Below are positions 37,605-46,817 of a DNA stretch of 64,000 nt, piece after piece. Location of the stretch: the NCBI GenBank assembly GCA_947387485.1, contig CANDNT010000006.1, positions 62,001 through 126,000 on the forward strand, read 5' to 3'. Source of the stretch: Aquimarina rhabdastrellae (lineage in GTDB: Bacteria; Bacteroidota; Bacteroidia; Flavobacteriales; Flavobacteriaceae). The notes beneath the pieces are model-generated. The model saw only the letters and a program-made list of their open reading frames with translations, ran no database searches and was not told the origin of the DNA. The position numbers were made by a program, and so were the translations under genes. The number at the start of each line of letters is the position of its first letter. Positions within the stretch are counted from its first letter, which is position 1.

Positions 37605-37650
37605 GAAATAGGCGTAAAATTTTCCTATTTCCCTTAACCTCTTAAATTTG
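37605..37650 (+). promoter_or_regulatory. promoter region of the malic enzyme gene with an inverted repeat
   Basis: TAAATTTG at 37643-37650 fits the -7 consensus and predicts a start near 37656. A perfect 8-bp inverted repeat, GAAATAGG (37605-37612) and CCTATTTC (37624-37631) separated by 11 bp, covers the -33 region. It is a candidate operator. The promoter position favours the ATG at 37705 over the one at 37660. Confidence 0.55.
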
Positions 37651-37704
37651 TAAGCTCATATGACTCAAATAGAATATGTTCTATTTGAATGTAATCGTAT
37701 CGAT

Positions 37705-39990
37705 ATGAATAAAGAGAGTAAAAGAAGAGAGGCACTAGTATACCATGCAAAACCTACCCCAGGAAAAATAAAGGTAGTGCCTACAAAAAAATATGCAACA
37801 CAGAGAGACCTTTCTCTAGCGTATTCACCTGGAGTTGCAGAACCTTGTCTAGAGATAGAAAAGAAAACATCAAATGTTTATAAATATACTGCAAAAGGAA
37901 ATCTAGTAGCTGTAATCTCAAACGGAACAGCTGTTTTAGGTTTAGGAGATATCGGTCCAGAAGCTTCAAAACCAGTGATGGAAGGAAAAGGGTTGCTATT
38001 TAAAATCTTTGCAGATATTGATGTTTTTGATATAGAAGTAGATACCAAAGATGTTGATGCTTTTATAGAAACAGTTAAAAATATTGCACCAACTTTTGGA
38101 GGGATCAATCTTGAAGATATCAAAGCTCCTGAAGCTTTTGAAATAGAAAGACGATTAAAAGAAGAGTTGGATATTCCGGTAATGCACGATGATCAACATG
38201 GTACAGCAATTATTTCTGCCGCTGCTTTGTTGAATGCATGTGAATTAGCAGATAAGAAGCTTGAAGAGGTAAAGATTGTAGTAAGTGGAGCAGGAGCAGC
38301 TGCAGTTTCATGTACACGACTATATAAAGCTTTTGGCGCTAAAGCAGAGAATATAGTAATGACAGATAGTAAAGGTGTTATTCGTACAGATAGAGAACAC
38401 TTAACATCTCAAAAAGCTGAATTTGCTACAGATAGAGATTTGCATACTTTGGCCGATGCCATGAAAGATGCAGATGTATTTGTGGGATTATCTATGGCCA
38501 ATCTAGTGTCTCCAGAGATGCTATTAACTATGGCAGATAATCCTATCGTATTTGCGATGGCAAATCCAGATCCAGAAATAGCATATGATATAGCAATTAA
38601 GACAAGAGAAGATATCATTATGGCTACAGGACGTAGTGATCATCCTAATCAGGTTAATAATGTTTTAGGGTTTCCATTTATTTTTAGAGGAGCTTTAGAT
38701 GTAAGAGCTACTGCAATCAACGAAGAAATGAAAATGGCAGCAGTAGAGGCATTGGCAGCTTTAACAAAAGCACCTGTACCAGAGCAAGTAAATATAGCTT
38801 ATGGAGAAACACGATTAAACTTTGGACGTGATTATATCATACCTAAGCCTTTTGATCCTAGATTAATTCATACCATACCTGTAGCTGTTGCAAAAGCTGC
38901 AATGGAATCTGGAGTAGCTACAGAACCTATAAAAGATTGGGATAAGTATACAGAGCAGTTAATGAGTCGTATGGGGAACGATAACAAATTAGTTCGTTTG
39001 TTGTTTGATCGCGCTAAAACAAACCCTAAACGTGTTATTTTTGCTGAAGCAGATCACCTAAATGTCCTAAAAGCAGCTCAAGTAGTTCATGAAGAAAAAA
39101 TAGGATATCCAATATTATTAGGTCGTAGAGATGTGATTTTGGAGCTGATGCAAGAAATTGATTTTGATGCAGAAGGAGTTACTATTATCGATCCTAAATC
39201 TGATGAGGAAAAAGAACATAGAACGAGATATGCAGAATTGTATTGGGAAAAGAATAAGCGTAAAGGAATTACCTTATACGATGCCCAAAAATTAATGCGT
39301 GAGCGTAATTATTTTGCAGCTATGATGGTTAATGGAGGAGATGCAGATGCGTTGTTATCTGGGTATTCTCGTAGTTATCCTACAGTGGTTAAACCTATGT
39401 TAGATTTAATTGGTCTAGCCAAAGGAGCAACTCGTATAGCAACAATGAATGTTATGATGACTGAGCGTGGACCATTATTTTTAAGTGATACGTCGATTAA
39501 TATAGATCCTTCTTCAAAAGAATTGGCTAAGATTGCGCAAATGACGGCACGCACGGTAGAAATGTTTGGTGTTAAACCAGTAATAGCAATGACTTCTTAT
39601 GCTAATTTTGGATCATCAAAACATCCAAATGCACAAAAAGTAAGAGACGCAGTATCGTATTTACATAGATATTATCCAGATCTTATTGTAGATGGAGAAT
39701 TGCAAACAGATTTCGCTTTAAATAACGAGATGCGTACAGATAAATTCCCATTCTCTAAACTTACAGGAGAAAAAGTGAATACATTGGTATTTCCAAATCT
39801 AGATTCGGCTAATAGTACTTATAAATTACTGAAAGAATTAAATCATTCTGAATCTGTAGGACCAATTATGATGGGAATGAGTAAACCAGTACATATTATT
39901 CAATTAGGAGCTAGTGTAGAAGAAATGATTAATATGGCTGCTGTCGCAGTAATAGATGCTCAACAAAAAGAAATAAAAAATAGAATGTAA
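37705..39990 (+). CDS. maeB: NADP-dependent malic enzyme with C-terminal phosphotransacetylase-like domain
   Basis: From the ATG at 37705 the product is 761 residues, the normal size of MaeB-type enzymes; the earlier in-frame ATG (37660) is too close to the predicted transcription start. The malic enzyme domain (about 1-425) has YSPGVAEPCLEIEK, VISNGTAVLGLGDIG, the metal site MHDDQHGTAIISAAALLNA and the nucleotide loop VVSGAGAAAVSC. The C-terminal domain (about 430-760) is a phosphate acetyltransferase-like module that regulates the enzyme through acetyl-CoA. It makes pyruvate and NADPH from malate. Monocistronic, ending at a terminator. Confidence 0.95.
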   Translation: MNKESKRREALVYHAKPTPGKIKVVPTKKYATQRDLSLAYSPGVAEPCLEIEKKTSNVYKYTAKGNLVAVISNGTAVLGLGDIGPEASKPVMEGKGLLFKIFADIDVFDIEVDTKDVDAFIETVKNIAPTFGGINLEDIKAPEAFEIERRLKEELDIPVMHDDQHGTAIISAAALLNACELADKKLEEVKIVVSGAGAAAVSCTRLYKAFGAKAENIVMTDSKGVIRTDREHLTSQKAEFATDRDLHTLADAMKDADVFVGLSMANLVSPEMLLTMADNPIVFAMANPDPEIAYDIAIKTREDIIMATGRSDHPNQVNNVLGFPFIFRGALDVRATAINEEMKMAAVEALAALTKAPVPEQVNIAYGETRLNFGRDYIIPKPFDPRLIHTIPVAVAKAAMESGVATEPIKDWDKYTEQLMSRMGNDNKLVRLLFDRAKTNPKRVIFAEADHLNVLKAAQVVHEEKIGYPILLGRRDVILELMQEIDFDAEGVTIIDPKSDEEKEHRTRYAELYWEKNKRKGITLYDAQKLMRERNYFAAMMVNGGDADALLSGYSRSYPTVVKPMLDLIGLAKGATRIATMNVMMTERGPLFLSDTSINIDPSSKELAKIAQMTARTVEMFGVKPVIAMTSYANFGSSKHPNAQKVRDAVSYLHRYYPDLIVDGELQTDFALNNEMRTDKFPFSKLTGEKVNTLVFPNLDSANSTYKLLKELNHSESVGPIMMGMSKPVHIIQLGASVEEMINMAAVAVIDAQQKEIKNRM

Positions 39991-40015
39991 ATTATTCTAT
40001 TTATAATAGATATTT

Positions 40016-40043
40016 AACCGCTAATGCATTTGTATTAGCGGTT
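40016..40043 (+). terminator. terminator of the malic enzyme gene
   Basis: 10-bp perfect stem AACCGCTAAT / ATTAGCGGTT with an 8-nt loop, followed by six more T. Confidence 0.85.
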
Positions 40044-40083
40044 TTTTTTAGATTAAATAATAGGGTGACATATAGAACTATTC

Positions 40084-40091
40084 TATTTTTG
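40084..40091 (+). promoter_or_regulatory. -7 element for waaA
   Basis: TATTTTTG fits TAnnTTTG and predicts a start near 40098 with a leader of about 14 nt to the GTG at 40112. The -33 match is weak. Confidence 0.5.
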
Positions 40092-40111
40092 TAAAACCAA
40101 AAAAAGAAAAC

Positions 40112-41365
40112 GTGCATTTTTTATATAATATATTTATTTCCATTTTTCAAGGGACATTACCTCTTATAGGTCTATTAAGTTCTAAGTTGAAACTTTTTGT
40201 TGAAGGTAGAAAAGTAGTATTTGAAACATTAGAAGCAAAAATTACCAAAGATGATAAAGTCATATGGTTTCATTGTGCTTCTCTAGGAGAGTACGAACAG
40301 GGAGTGCCTGTCATGGAAAAGATAAAAACAGAATATCCTGAATATAAAATATTGGTAACATTTTTTTCACCATCAGGATACGAGGTAAAGAAAAATAGCA
40401 AATTAGCAGATATTATAGTCTATCTTCCTATAGATACAGTAAATAATGCTAATCGATTTATAGCTTTAGTAAAGCCTCAAATGGCCGTTTTTGTAAAATA
40501 TGAATTTTGGCCTAACTATTTAAAAACGTTGTCAAAAGAAGGAATCCCTTCAATAATAGTATCAGCTGCATTTAGAAAAGATCAAGCTTTTTTTAAAGGG
40601 TATGGAGGTTTTATGCGAAATACATTACGTTCTGTAAAACATTTCTTTGTACAAGATCAAATCTCAAAAGAATTATTGGAAACAATTAATTTTTCTAATG
40701 TGACATTAAGTGGTGACACACGTTTTGATCGTGTATCTCATCAAATCGAAATGGATAACGAAGTTGATTTTATCACTCAATTTGTTGATAAGCGTTTATG
40801 TATAGTGATAGGAAGTTCCTGGCCAGAAGACGAAAATGTTTTTATAAACTATATTAATACAGCTCCCGATAATATATGTTTTATAATAGCACCTCATGAA
40901 ATAAAGAGCCAAGGAGTTCAATCTTTAGTAAAGAAACTAGAAAAGAAGACTATCTTATATTCAGAAAAAGAAGGACACGAATTAAATACGTATCAAGTAT
41001 TTATAGCGAATACTATAGGTTATTTATCACGAATTTATAGTTATGCAGATATAGCATATGTAGGAGGTGGAATGGGAACATCTGGATTACATAATATATT
41101 AGAACCAGCAACTTTTGGGGTTCCAGTAATTATAGGAAAGAATTTTGATAATTTTAGAGAAGCAAAGCAATTACAAAAACTAGCAGGATTATTTGCTGTA
41201 ACTACAGCAGAAGAATTTAGTCAAATAATGAGCAAGTTAGTTCAGAATAAAACATTTAGAGCACAAACAGGAATGATTTCTGGACACTTTATTAATAGTA
41301 ATACAGGAGCAACAAACTGTATTATGGAATATATAGAAGAAACATTAAAAAAGCCTGTAATGTAA
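40112..41365 (+). CDS. waaA: 3-deoxy-D-manno-octulosonic acid transferase
   Basis: The 417-residue GT-B enzyme adds Kdo to lipid A precursor at the inner membrane. Signatures are an N-terminal membrane anchor (MHFLYNIFISIFQGTLPLIG), IWFHCASLGEYEQGVPVME, FFSPSGYEV, KYEFWPNYLKTL, TLSGDTRFDRV and IGSSWPEDENVF. The C-terminal domain has YVGGGMGTSGLHNILEPATF with the nucleotide-sugar-binding Glu. The start is GTG; no in-frame ATG lies upstream. It is monocistronic, and its last codons form part of its own terminator hairpin. Confidence 0.94.
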   Translation: MHFLYNIFISIFQGTLPLIGLLSSKLKLFVEGRKVVFETLEAKITKDDKVIWFHCASLGEYEQGVPVMEKIKTEYPEYKILVTFFSPSGYEVKKNSKLADIIVYLPIDTVNNANRFIALVKPQMAVFVKYEFWPNYLKTLSKEGIPSIIVSAAFRKDQAFFKGYGGFMRNTLRSVKHFFVQDQISKELLETINFSNVTLSGDTRFDRVSHQIEMDNEVDFITQFVDKRLCIVIGSSWPEDENVFINYINTAPDNICFIIAPHEIKSQGVQSLVKKLEKKTILYSEKEGHELNTYQVFIANTIGYLSRIYSYADIAYVGGGMGTSGLHNILEPATFGVPVIIGKNFDNFREAKQLQKLAGLFAVTTAEEFSQIMSKLVQNKTFRAQTGMISGHFINSNTGATNCIMEYIEETLKKPVM

Positions 41366-41379
41366 TATTACAGGCTTTT
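41349..41379. terminator. terminator overlapping the waaA stop codon
   Basis: AAAAGCCTGTAAT / ATTACAGGCTTTT, a 13-bp perfect stem with loop GTAAT; the TAA stop of waaA (41363-41365) lies in the loop. A and T runs on both sides let it also serve the convergent tail-fibre-like gene. Confidence 0.85.
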
Positions 41380-41404
41380 GATATTATAATAGTGTAATTA
41401 ATTA

Positions 41405-42892
41405 TTATTTTTTCAAAGCATCAACTTGAGATTGTAAATCCTTAAACTGAATAAAAAGTTTTTTTAATTCAGCATTTTCTTTTTCAAGCTGTTCTATACG
41501 TGTATTTTGAGTTTCTAATGCTTTGATCTTTTTTTCTTGAGCAATGGTATAAAGGGTCAATTCTTCAATCTTTTGAAGTAATTTGGAATCCATTTCGCCT
41601 AAGAAAATACCATTTTGTTCAACTTCAGCTGCACTAGGAATATCTTTAAGGTGACCTTTTTCAGTAATATGATTTTCAACCTCTGCTAGTGTAGGAAGGT
41701 TATATTCTTTCTCGAAGACAAAATCAGGCCAGTTACTTTGTAACATTATGTTAACTTCTTCAGCAACTGCTTTTCCTGCAACAGCTAATAAGTATCCCCT
41801 TGTATCATGAGTACCTATTCCTATATTACCATTAGTAACAAATAAATCAGAACCACTAGTAGTATCGCTTCCTATAAATACGTCGTGACCTGTACCGTAA
41901 TTAATATATAAGTTCTCTGCATCAAAGCTATTTGATTTTTTACCATTAATATGTCTAGCAAATAGAGATGCATTTCCTGTTGCACCTACAGATACATCAC
42001 CTGCAATAGCGAGTTTGTGTACTCCAGGATTATCAGTACCTATCGCTAAAGATCCATCTCTTGTTAAACGCATATATTCATTAAGTGTATGTTGCGCTTC
42101 TGAATCTCTATTATTAGTTTTTCTAAACATCCATCTAAAACCATAATTAGAACCTTCAAAGGCAGCTTTGTCAGTAAACGGATTGGTTCCATAATAGGTA
42201 TCTTTTACATCATCATTATTTCTGTAGGCGTTAAAACCAAGATAACCAGACCATTTATTAGAACTACCATTCCAGTTTGCTTCGTTGGTCCAATCAATAT
42301 GCATAACTCCACTGTACCCAAAACTACCCTTTCCTTCAACATGTAATTTTGATTTTGGATCAGAAGTTCCTACTCCTATATTACCGTTAGAATTAACTTG
42401 AAAGCGAGTAGTATTATAATTATCTAATACAGATAAAACAGGGGTGTTATTAGCAGCGGCGCTTTGTATTTTTAAACCTTTACCAGAACCATGTCCATTT
42501 TTGATAATAGCAGCCCAATCTTCAGATCCCTGATAAATATCAAGCTTTGCCGTAGGGTTAGTTCTACCAATACCAATATAACCATTAGGTAAAAAAGCCA
42601 TAAAAGTATCGTCATGGTCACGACCAATCCAACTGTAATGTAATGAAGAAATACCATTATCTACCTGACCTCTGGCACCTAATGTAATAAAGCGCTCTGA
42701 AGCATCTTGATTTACAATAGAAAAACCTCTAGCCCAACCTGAAGTACCTCCAGGCCAATTTGTACGTATCTGTACACCATACGCAGGATCATTTAAACCT
42801 AAAAGAACATTAGGATCAGTTGATTGTGCGTTTATATTTGATTGAATTCCAAAGGCAACTAAAGCTGCAAAAAATATTTTTTTTGTATTCAT
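41405..42892 (-). CDS. secreted tail-fibre-like protein, paralogue 1
   Basis: The 495-residue protein has a signal peptide (IFFAALVAFGIQSNINAQ) and no other hydrophobic segment. Its body contains repeated GIGTSDPKSKLHVEG-like beta turns (GIGRTNPTAKLDIYQ, GVGTSDPKSKLHV, GIGTHDTRGYLLAV), as in phage tail-fibre shafts. The C-terminal 100 residues read FVFEKEYNLPTLAEVENHI, GHLKDIPSAAEVEQNGIFLG and then a coiled coil to the end. This tail is shared by many Bacteroidota exported fibre-like proteins. It probably forms a trimeric extracellular fibre; the target is unknown. No phage genes are nearby. It is a tandem paralogue of the next gene, 21 bp away. Confidence 0.7.
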   Translation of the reverse strand: MNTKKIFFAALVAFGIQSNINAQSTDPNVLLGLNDPAYGVQIRTNWPGGTSGWARGFSIVNQDASERFITLGARGQVDNGISSLHYSWIGRDHDDTFMAFLPNGYIGIGRTNPTAKLDIYQGSEDWAAIIKNGHGSGKGLKIQSAAANNTPVLSVLDNYNTTRFQVNSNGNIGVGTSDPKSKLHVEGKGSFGYSGVMHIDWTNEANWNGSSNKWSGYLGFNAYRNNDDVKDTYYGTNPFTDKAAFEGSNYGFRWMFRKTNNRDSEAQHTLNEYMRLTRDGSLAIGTDNPGVHKLAIAGDVSVGATGNASLFARHINGKKSNSFDAENLYINYGTGHDVFIGSDTTSGSDLFVTNGNIGIGTHDTRGYLLAVAGKAVAEEVNIMLQSNWPDFVFEKEYNLPTLAEVENHITEKGHLKDIPSAAEVEQNGIFLGEMDSKLLQKIEELTLYTIAQEKKIKALETQNTRIEQLEKENAELKKLFIQFKDLQSQVDALKK

Positions 42893-42913
42893 ATATAGTA
42901 TTGATAAAATGAA

Positions 42914-44419
42914 TTAATGCTTTTTTATTTTATTGATTTGTGACTTTATGTTTTCGATTTCCTTGAATAATAATTTAAGTTGATTGTTTTCTTCTTTTAA
43001 TTGTTGAATTTCTTTTTGTTGAGCAATGGTATAAAGTGTCAATTCTTCAATCTTTTGAAGTAATTTGGAATCCATTTCACCTAAGAAAATACCATTTTGT
43101 TTAACTTCAGTAGCACTAGGAATATCTTTAAGATGTCCTTTTTCAGCAATATGATTTTCAACTTCTTCTAGTGTAGGGAGCTTGTATTCTTTCTCGAAAA
43201 CAAAATCTGACCAAGTTCCTATTTCAACTTTAATTTTGCGAGCACCAATAGAACCTTCAACAGCAAGTTTATGATTGCCAGTAGTTGTTGTTCCTATAGC
43301 TAAAGCCCCATCTCTTGTTAAACGCATATATTCATTTAGCGTATGTTGTGCTTCAGAGTCATTGTTAATACGTTTACGGAACATCCATCTAAAACCAGCA
43401 TTAGAACCTTCAAAAGCAGCTTTGGCTGTATATGGATTGGTTCCAAAGTATTTATCTTTTTCGTCATCATTATTTCTGTAGGCGTTGAAACCAATATAAC
43501 CAGCCCAGTTATTAGAATGTCCGTTCCAGTTAGCTTCATTGGTCCAATCTGCATGTAAAACCCCCCATTTACCTATGCTAGCTCGACCTTCAACGTGTAA
43601 TTTTGATTTAGGATCAGAAGTTCCTATCCCTACATTACCTTTTTGAATAGCAAAATTGAAATCATTATCTAAGATTAAACTAAAAACATTTGTTGTCCAA
43701 CCAAGATATGCTTGTCTTGTTCCGGCTTTATTTCGCCATTCTATGTATGGTACTTGATTCCAATTTGAATCGGTATTAGCTAGAGATAAAACGTGATTAT
43801 TCCACTCCATAGAAGCTAAATCAGAATATGCTTTAAAAGTAGTTTCAGAATATTCAGGTTGATAAATATCTAACTTTGATTTTGGATCTGATGTACCTAT
43901 TCCTACATATCCATTAGAGTTTACTTGAAAACGAGTAGTATTATAATTATCCAATACAGATAAAACAGGCGTATTATTTGCAGCGGCACTTTGTATCTTT
44001 AAACCTTTACCAGAACCATGCCCATTTTTAATAATAGCAGCCCAATCTTCAACCCCTTGATAGATATCTAGCTTTGCAGTAGGGTTAGTTCTACCAATAC
44101 CTACATTACCACTAGGTAAAAAAGACATAAAAGTGTCATCATGATCACGACCTATATAACCATATTCTATAGATGATATACCATTAACAGCTTGCCCTTT
44201 TGCTCCAAATAAGATGAATTTTTCTGAACCATCTTGATTGGATAAATTAAAACCTCTAGTCCAACCACCAGAGTAATTAGGCCAATTAGTTTTGATATTA
44301 ACTCCATTTGCAGAACCCGATAAACCTATTAATATATTGGGATCGGTTGATTGTGCATTTATAGTTGATTGAATCCCAAAAGCAACTAAAGCTGCAAAAA
44401 ATATTTTTTTTGTATTCAT
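42914..44419 (-). CDS. secreted tail-fibre-like protein, paralogue 2
   Basis: The 501-residue protein is built like its downstream neighbour: signal peptide ending NAQ, GIGRTNPTAKLDIYQGVEDW, GIGTSDPKSKLDIYQ and GIGTSDPKSKLHVEG repeats. The tail is FVFEKEYKLPTLEEVENHIA, then GHLKDIPSATEVKQNGIFLG and a coiled coil ending KIKKH. N-terminal, central and C-terminal blocks are close to identical with paralogue 1. A block near residues 190-275 (SDLASMEWNNHVLSL to NFAIQKGNVG) is unique to this copy, and paralogue 1 has a different unique block. This indicates duplication followed by module exchange. It is the upstream gene of the pair. Confidence 0.7.
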   Translation of the reverse strand: MNTKKIFFAALVAFGIQSTINAQSTDPNILIGLSGSANGVNIKTNWPNYSGGWTRGFNLSNQDGSEKFILFGAKGQAVNGISSIEYGYIGRDHDDTFMSFLPSGNVGIGRTNPTAKLDIYQGVEDWAAIIKNGHGSGKGLKIQSAAANNTPVLSVLDNYNTTRFQVNSNGYVGIGTSDPKSKLDIYQPEYSETTFKAYSDLASMEWNNHVLSLANTDSNWNQVPYIEWRNKAGTRQAYLGWTTNVFSLILDNDFNFAIQKGNVGIGTSDPKSKLHVEGRASIGKWGVLHADWTNEANWNGHSNNWAGYIGFNAYRNNDDEKDKYFGTNPYTAKAAFEGSNAGFRWMFRKRINNDSEAQHTLNEYMRLTRDGALAIGTTTTGNHKLAVEGSIGARKIKVEIGTWSDFVFEKEYKLPTLEEVENHIAEKGHLKDIPSATEVKQNGIFLGEMDSKLLQKIEELTLYTIAQQKEIQQLKEENNQLKLLFKEIENIKSQINKIKKH

Positions 44420-44652
44420 AATATTGATGATAAGAAAAATTGAGAAGCACTAGGGCTAAACTAATTGATTGATAATTGATAAACGTAGTTGTTTATACTT
44501 AAAGGATGAATGTTGTAAAATAATTTATACCGGAAATTATACCATGAGAAGTAGTCATAATGTTTTTGATTGATGATGAAATAATATTTTTGTAAGCCAC
44601 AAAAATACAAAAACTTCTAAGAAATAATAGTTTAAATGAAAAGAAAAGATGG

Positions 44653-45309
44653 TTATACCGTAACAGCTTGGTTAAGATAACGCCTAAAAGGAAGCATTTC
44701 TTTATAAATATTAATTACATAATCTGTAAAGTTTTTTGATAGAATTACTTCTTCTTGTAAAGGATGCATTACAGCAAAAGTACGATTGCGTAATAAATCA
44801 ATATGTTCATGTTCTTTTGAAAAACCTTTTGGAGCAGATTTTAATTGTGAACCATCATCATAAAGACCACTGAAAGCTGTTTTAAAACTTTTTTTATTTA
44901 AGATTTTTACTAATTCATCTCCGTTATAATCAATAGCTTCTCGAATACTTTTTAGCGTTTTATTCTCGGGTTTCCAATAACCTCCAGCCAGTATACACTC
45001 TGATAATCCTATATGAATATAAAAATCACCTTGTTTTGAACGCTGATCCAGACCTGCTCCAAAATGATCTTTATAAACAGGTTTATTAGGATGGAATAGT
45101 AGATTATTATTAATTCTATTGATACCTTTTTTACCAGGAGTTGAGAAATAATCTGGATCGATATCTGCTAATATAGTATTTAAATGATCTAGCCAATTGA
45201 TGAACTCATTACGAACGTATTGATAGCGCTTTCTATTAGCATCCATCCATTCTTTATTATTATTTTGTTGTAAATCATATAAAAAAGAAAAAAGTTCGTT
45301 GAAGTCCAT
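44653..45309 (-). CDS. DUF2461 family protein
   Basis: The 218-residue soluble protein matches the DUF2461/TIGR02453 family. It has LFSFLYDLQQNNNKEWMDAN near the N-terminus, RINNNLLFHPNKPVYKDHFG and FYIHIGLSECILAGGYWKPE in the centre, and LKSAPKGFSKEHEHIDLLRN near the end. The family is widespread and has no established function. It lies 37 bp downstream of the deoxynucleoside kinase gene but after that gene's terminator. Confidence 0.88.
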   Translation of the reverse strand: MDFNELFSFLYDLQQNNNKEWMDANRKRYQYVRNEFINWLDHLNTILADIDPDYFSTPGKKGINRINNNLLFHPNKPVYKDHFGAGLDQRSKQGDFYIHIGLSECILAGGYWKPENKTLKSIREAIDYNGDELVKILNKKSFKTAFSGLYDDGSQLKSAPKGFSKEHEHIDLLRNRTFAVMHPLQEEVILSKNFTDYVINIYKEMLPFRRYLNQAVTV

Positions 45310-45336
45310 AAGTGATAAATTATAAAATAAAAAAAG

Positions 45337-45360
45337 AACGGATTGTTAAAACAATCCGTT
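45337..45360 (-). terminator. terminator overlapping the deoxynucleoside kinase stop codon
   Basis: AACGGATTGTT / AACAATCCGTT, an 11-bp perfect stem with a 2-nt centre. On the minus strand it ends in CTTTTTTTATTTTA. The kinase stop codon (45346-45348) sits inside the stem-loop, so the last codons encode part of the hairpin. Confidence 0.8.
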
Positions 45361-45960
45361 TAATTGAGCATCTATTTTGTTGATGATTTCTCCTAAGTCT
45401 TCAGGATTATCTACAAAGTTTATATTATCAACATCAATAATTAATAAATTTCCTTTGTCGTATCCTTTAATCCAAGCTTCGTAACGATCATTTAATTTAC
45501 CTAAATAATCGATACTTATCGAGTTTTCATAATCACGACCACGTTTATGAATGTGAGAAACTAGGTTAGGTATACTACTACGTAAGTAAATTAATAGATC
45601 AGGAGCCTCTACAACATCTTCCATTAATTCAAATAGCGATCGATAATTCTCAAAATCACGATTGGTCATCAATCCCATTGCATGAAGATTGGGTGCAAAA
45701 ATATGTGCATCTTCATATATAGTACGGTCTTGAATAATATCTTTTCCTGTTTTGCGTATATCCAATACTTGACGAAAACGACTATTTAAGAAATAGATTT
45801 GAAGATTAAAAGACCAACGTTCCATTTGATTATAAAAATCCTCTAGATATGGGTTCTCTAATACATCTTCAAATTCAGGTTCCCATTTGTAATGTTTAGC
45901 AAGTAAATTAGTCAGTGTGGTCTTTCCCGCACCAATGTTTCCAGCAATAGCTACGTGCAT
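45346..45960 (-). CDS. deoxynucleoside kinase
   Basis: The 204-residue protein has the P-loop IAGNIGAGKTTLTNLLAKHY at its N-terminus, FEDVLENPYLEDFYNQMERW with substrate-contacting residues, the DRTIYEDAHIFAPNL motif (ERS/DRT-like Arg) and the lid-like LVSHIHKRGRDYENSISIDY. It phosphorylates deoxynucleosides for salvage; which base it prefers cannot be read from sequence. It is 6 bp downstream of the secreted unknown protein and so is probably in the histidine kinase-response regulator operon, an unusual partner for a regulator pair. Confidence 0.9.
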   Translation of the reverse strand: MHVAIAGNIGAGKTTLTNLLAKHYKWEPEFEDVLENPYLEDFYNQMERWSFNLQIYFLNSRFRQVLDIRKTGKDIIQDRTIYEDAHIFAPNLHAMGLMTNRDFENYRSLFELMEDVVEAPDLLIYLRSSIPNLVSHIHKRGRDYENSISIDYLGKLNDRYEAWIKGYDKGNLLIIDVDNINFVDNPEDLGEIINKIDAQLNGLF

Positions 45961-45966
45961 AATTGA

Positions 45967-46785
45967 TTATTTTTTTATGGACTCAAGTCCAAAGCGATAT
46001 ATCTTACTTTTGTGGTAAATATACAGGATTTCGTTAGTAACATAAAACTGTTTTATTGGAATTTCTGGGAGTTTTAATTTTTGAAAATCCAATGAGTCTG
46101 TAGCTTTATAATACAATTCATTTGCTTTGAGGAGTATAAGCCCATTTTGTGTGTTTTGTAGCTTTAGAAAACCATCGTTTACTATTTTTTGTAATAAACT
46201 TCCATAACTATTAAATTGATAGAGGTACTCAGGTAAGATAACCCAAGAGAAATTAAATCCTCCTAGTAAAAAAGAAGGAGTGTCGTTTAGAGGTTGAGTA
46301 GTATATGAGGTTATATTTGTTCTAGTATTAAAAGTTTCTAATTGTTGTGTATTTTGATTAAAAAGCCATAAGTTCTGATCAAAGGAGATGTCAAGTAATT
46401 CAACGGCTTTAAAATCATCTAATACATTAAAATCTATAGTTTTTATCTCTGTTAAGAAACGATCTAAAATAACCACAGTATTAGTTTCTTTATAGAAAAG
46501 TATAATTTTTAATGGATTAAAAATTGATACATGAGTGAGTTCACCCAAAAGCAAGTTAGAATATTGCCATTGTTGTTGAGGAGTTTTTTTATAAAAAACA
46601 TTATTTGTGATATAATAATAATTCTCAAAAGTATCGACTCCTACAAAATCTTCTATAGTTTTATCTACAGTAATTGACTCTTTTTCAAAGAGTTTTGTTT
46701 GTGCATAACTTTGAGACAAAAGAAGAGTTAATAAAAGAACTAAGATCCTTTTTGACGAAAGGATAAATTTTGAAATAAAATCCAT
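45967..46785 (-). CDS. secreted protein of unknown function
   Basis: The 272-residue product has an N-terminal signal peptide (ILVLLLTLLLSQSYAQTKLF). The body is rich in short strand-like repeats (ITNNVFYKKTPQQQWQYSN, ILFYKETNTVVILDRFLTEI, LWLFNQNTQQLETFNTRTNI) that suggest a beta-propeller-like fold. I do not recognise a named family. It lies 32 bp after the response regulator and 6 bp before the kinase, all in one direction. A periplasmic role is inferred from the signal peptide only; it could be an accessory sensor for the histidine kinase. Confidence 0.65.
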   Translation of the reverse strand: MDFISKFILSSKRILVLLLTLLLSQSYAQTKLFEKESITVDKTIEDFVGVDTFENYYYITNNVFYKKTPQQQWQYSNLLLGELTHVSIFNPLKIILFYKETNTVVILDRFLTEIKTIDFNVLDDFKAVELLDISFDQNLWLFNQNTQQLETFNTRTNITSYTTQPLNDTPSFLLGGFNFSWVILPEYLYQFNSYGSLLQKIVNDGFLKLQNTQNGLILLKANELYYKATDSLDFQKLKLPEIPIKQFYVTNEILYIYHKSKIYRFGLESIKK

Positions 46786-46817
46786 AGGATGAAATTACAA
46801 AAAAATATAGAGTCTAT

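Noticed and set aside
41405..44419. Prophage remnant suggested by the tail-fibre-like repeats
   Set aside because: Both proteins have Sec signal peptides, and no other phage gene, integrase or attachment site is present.
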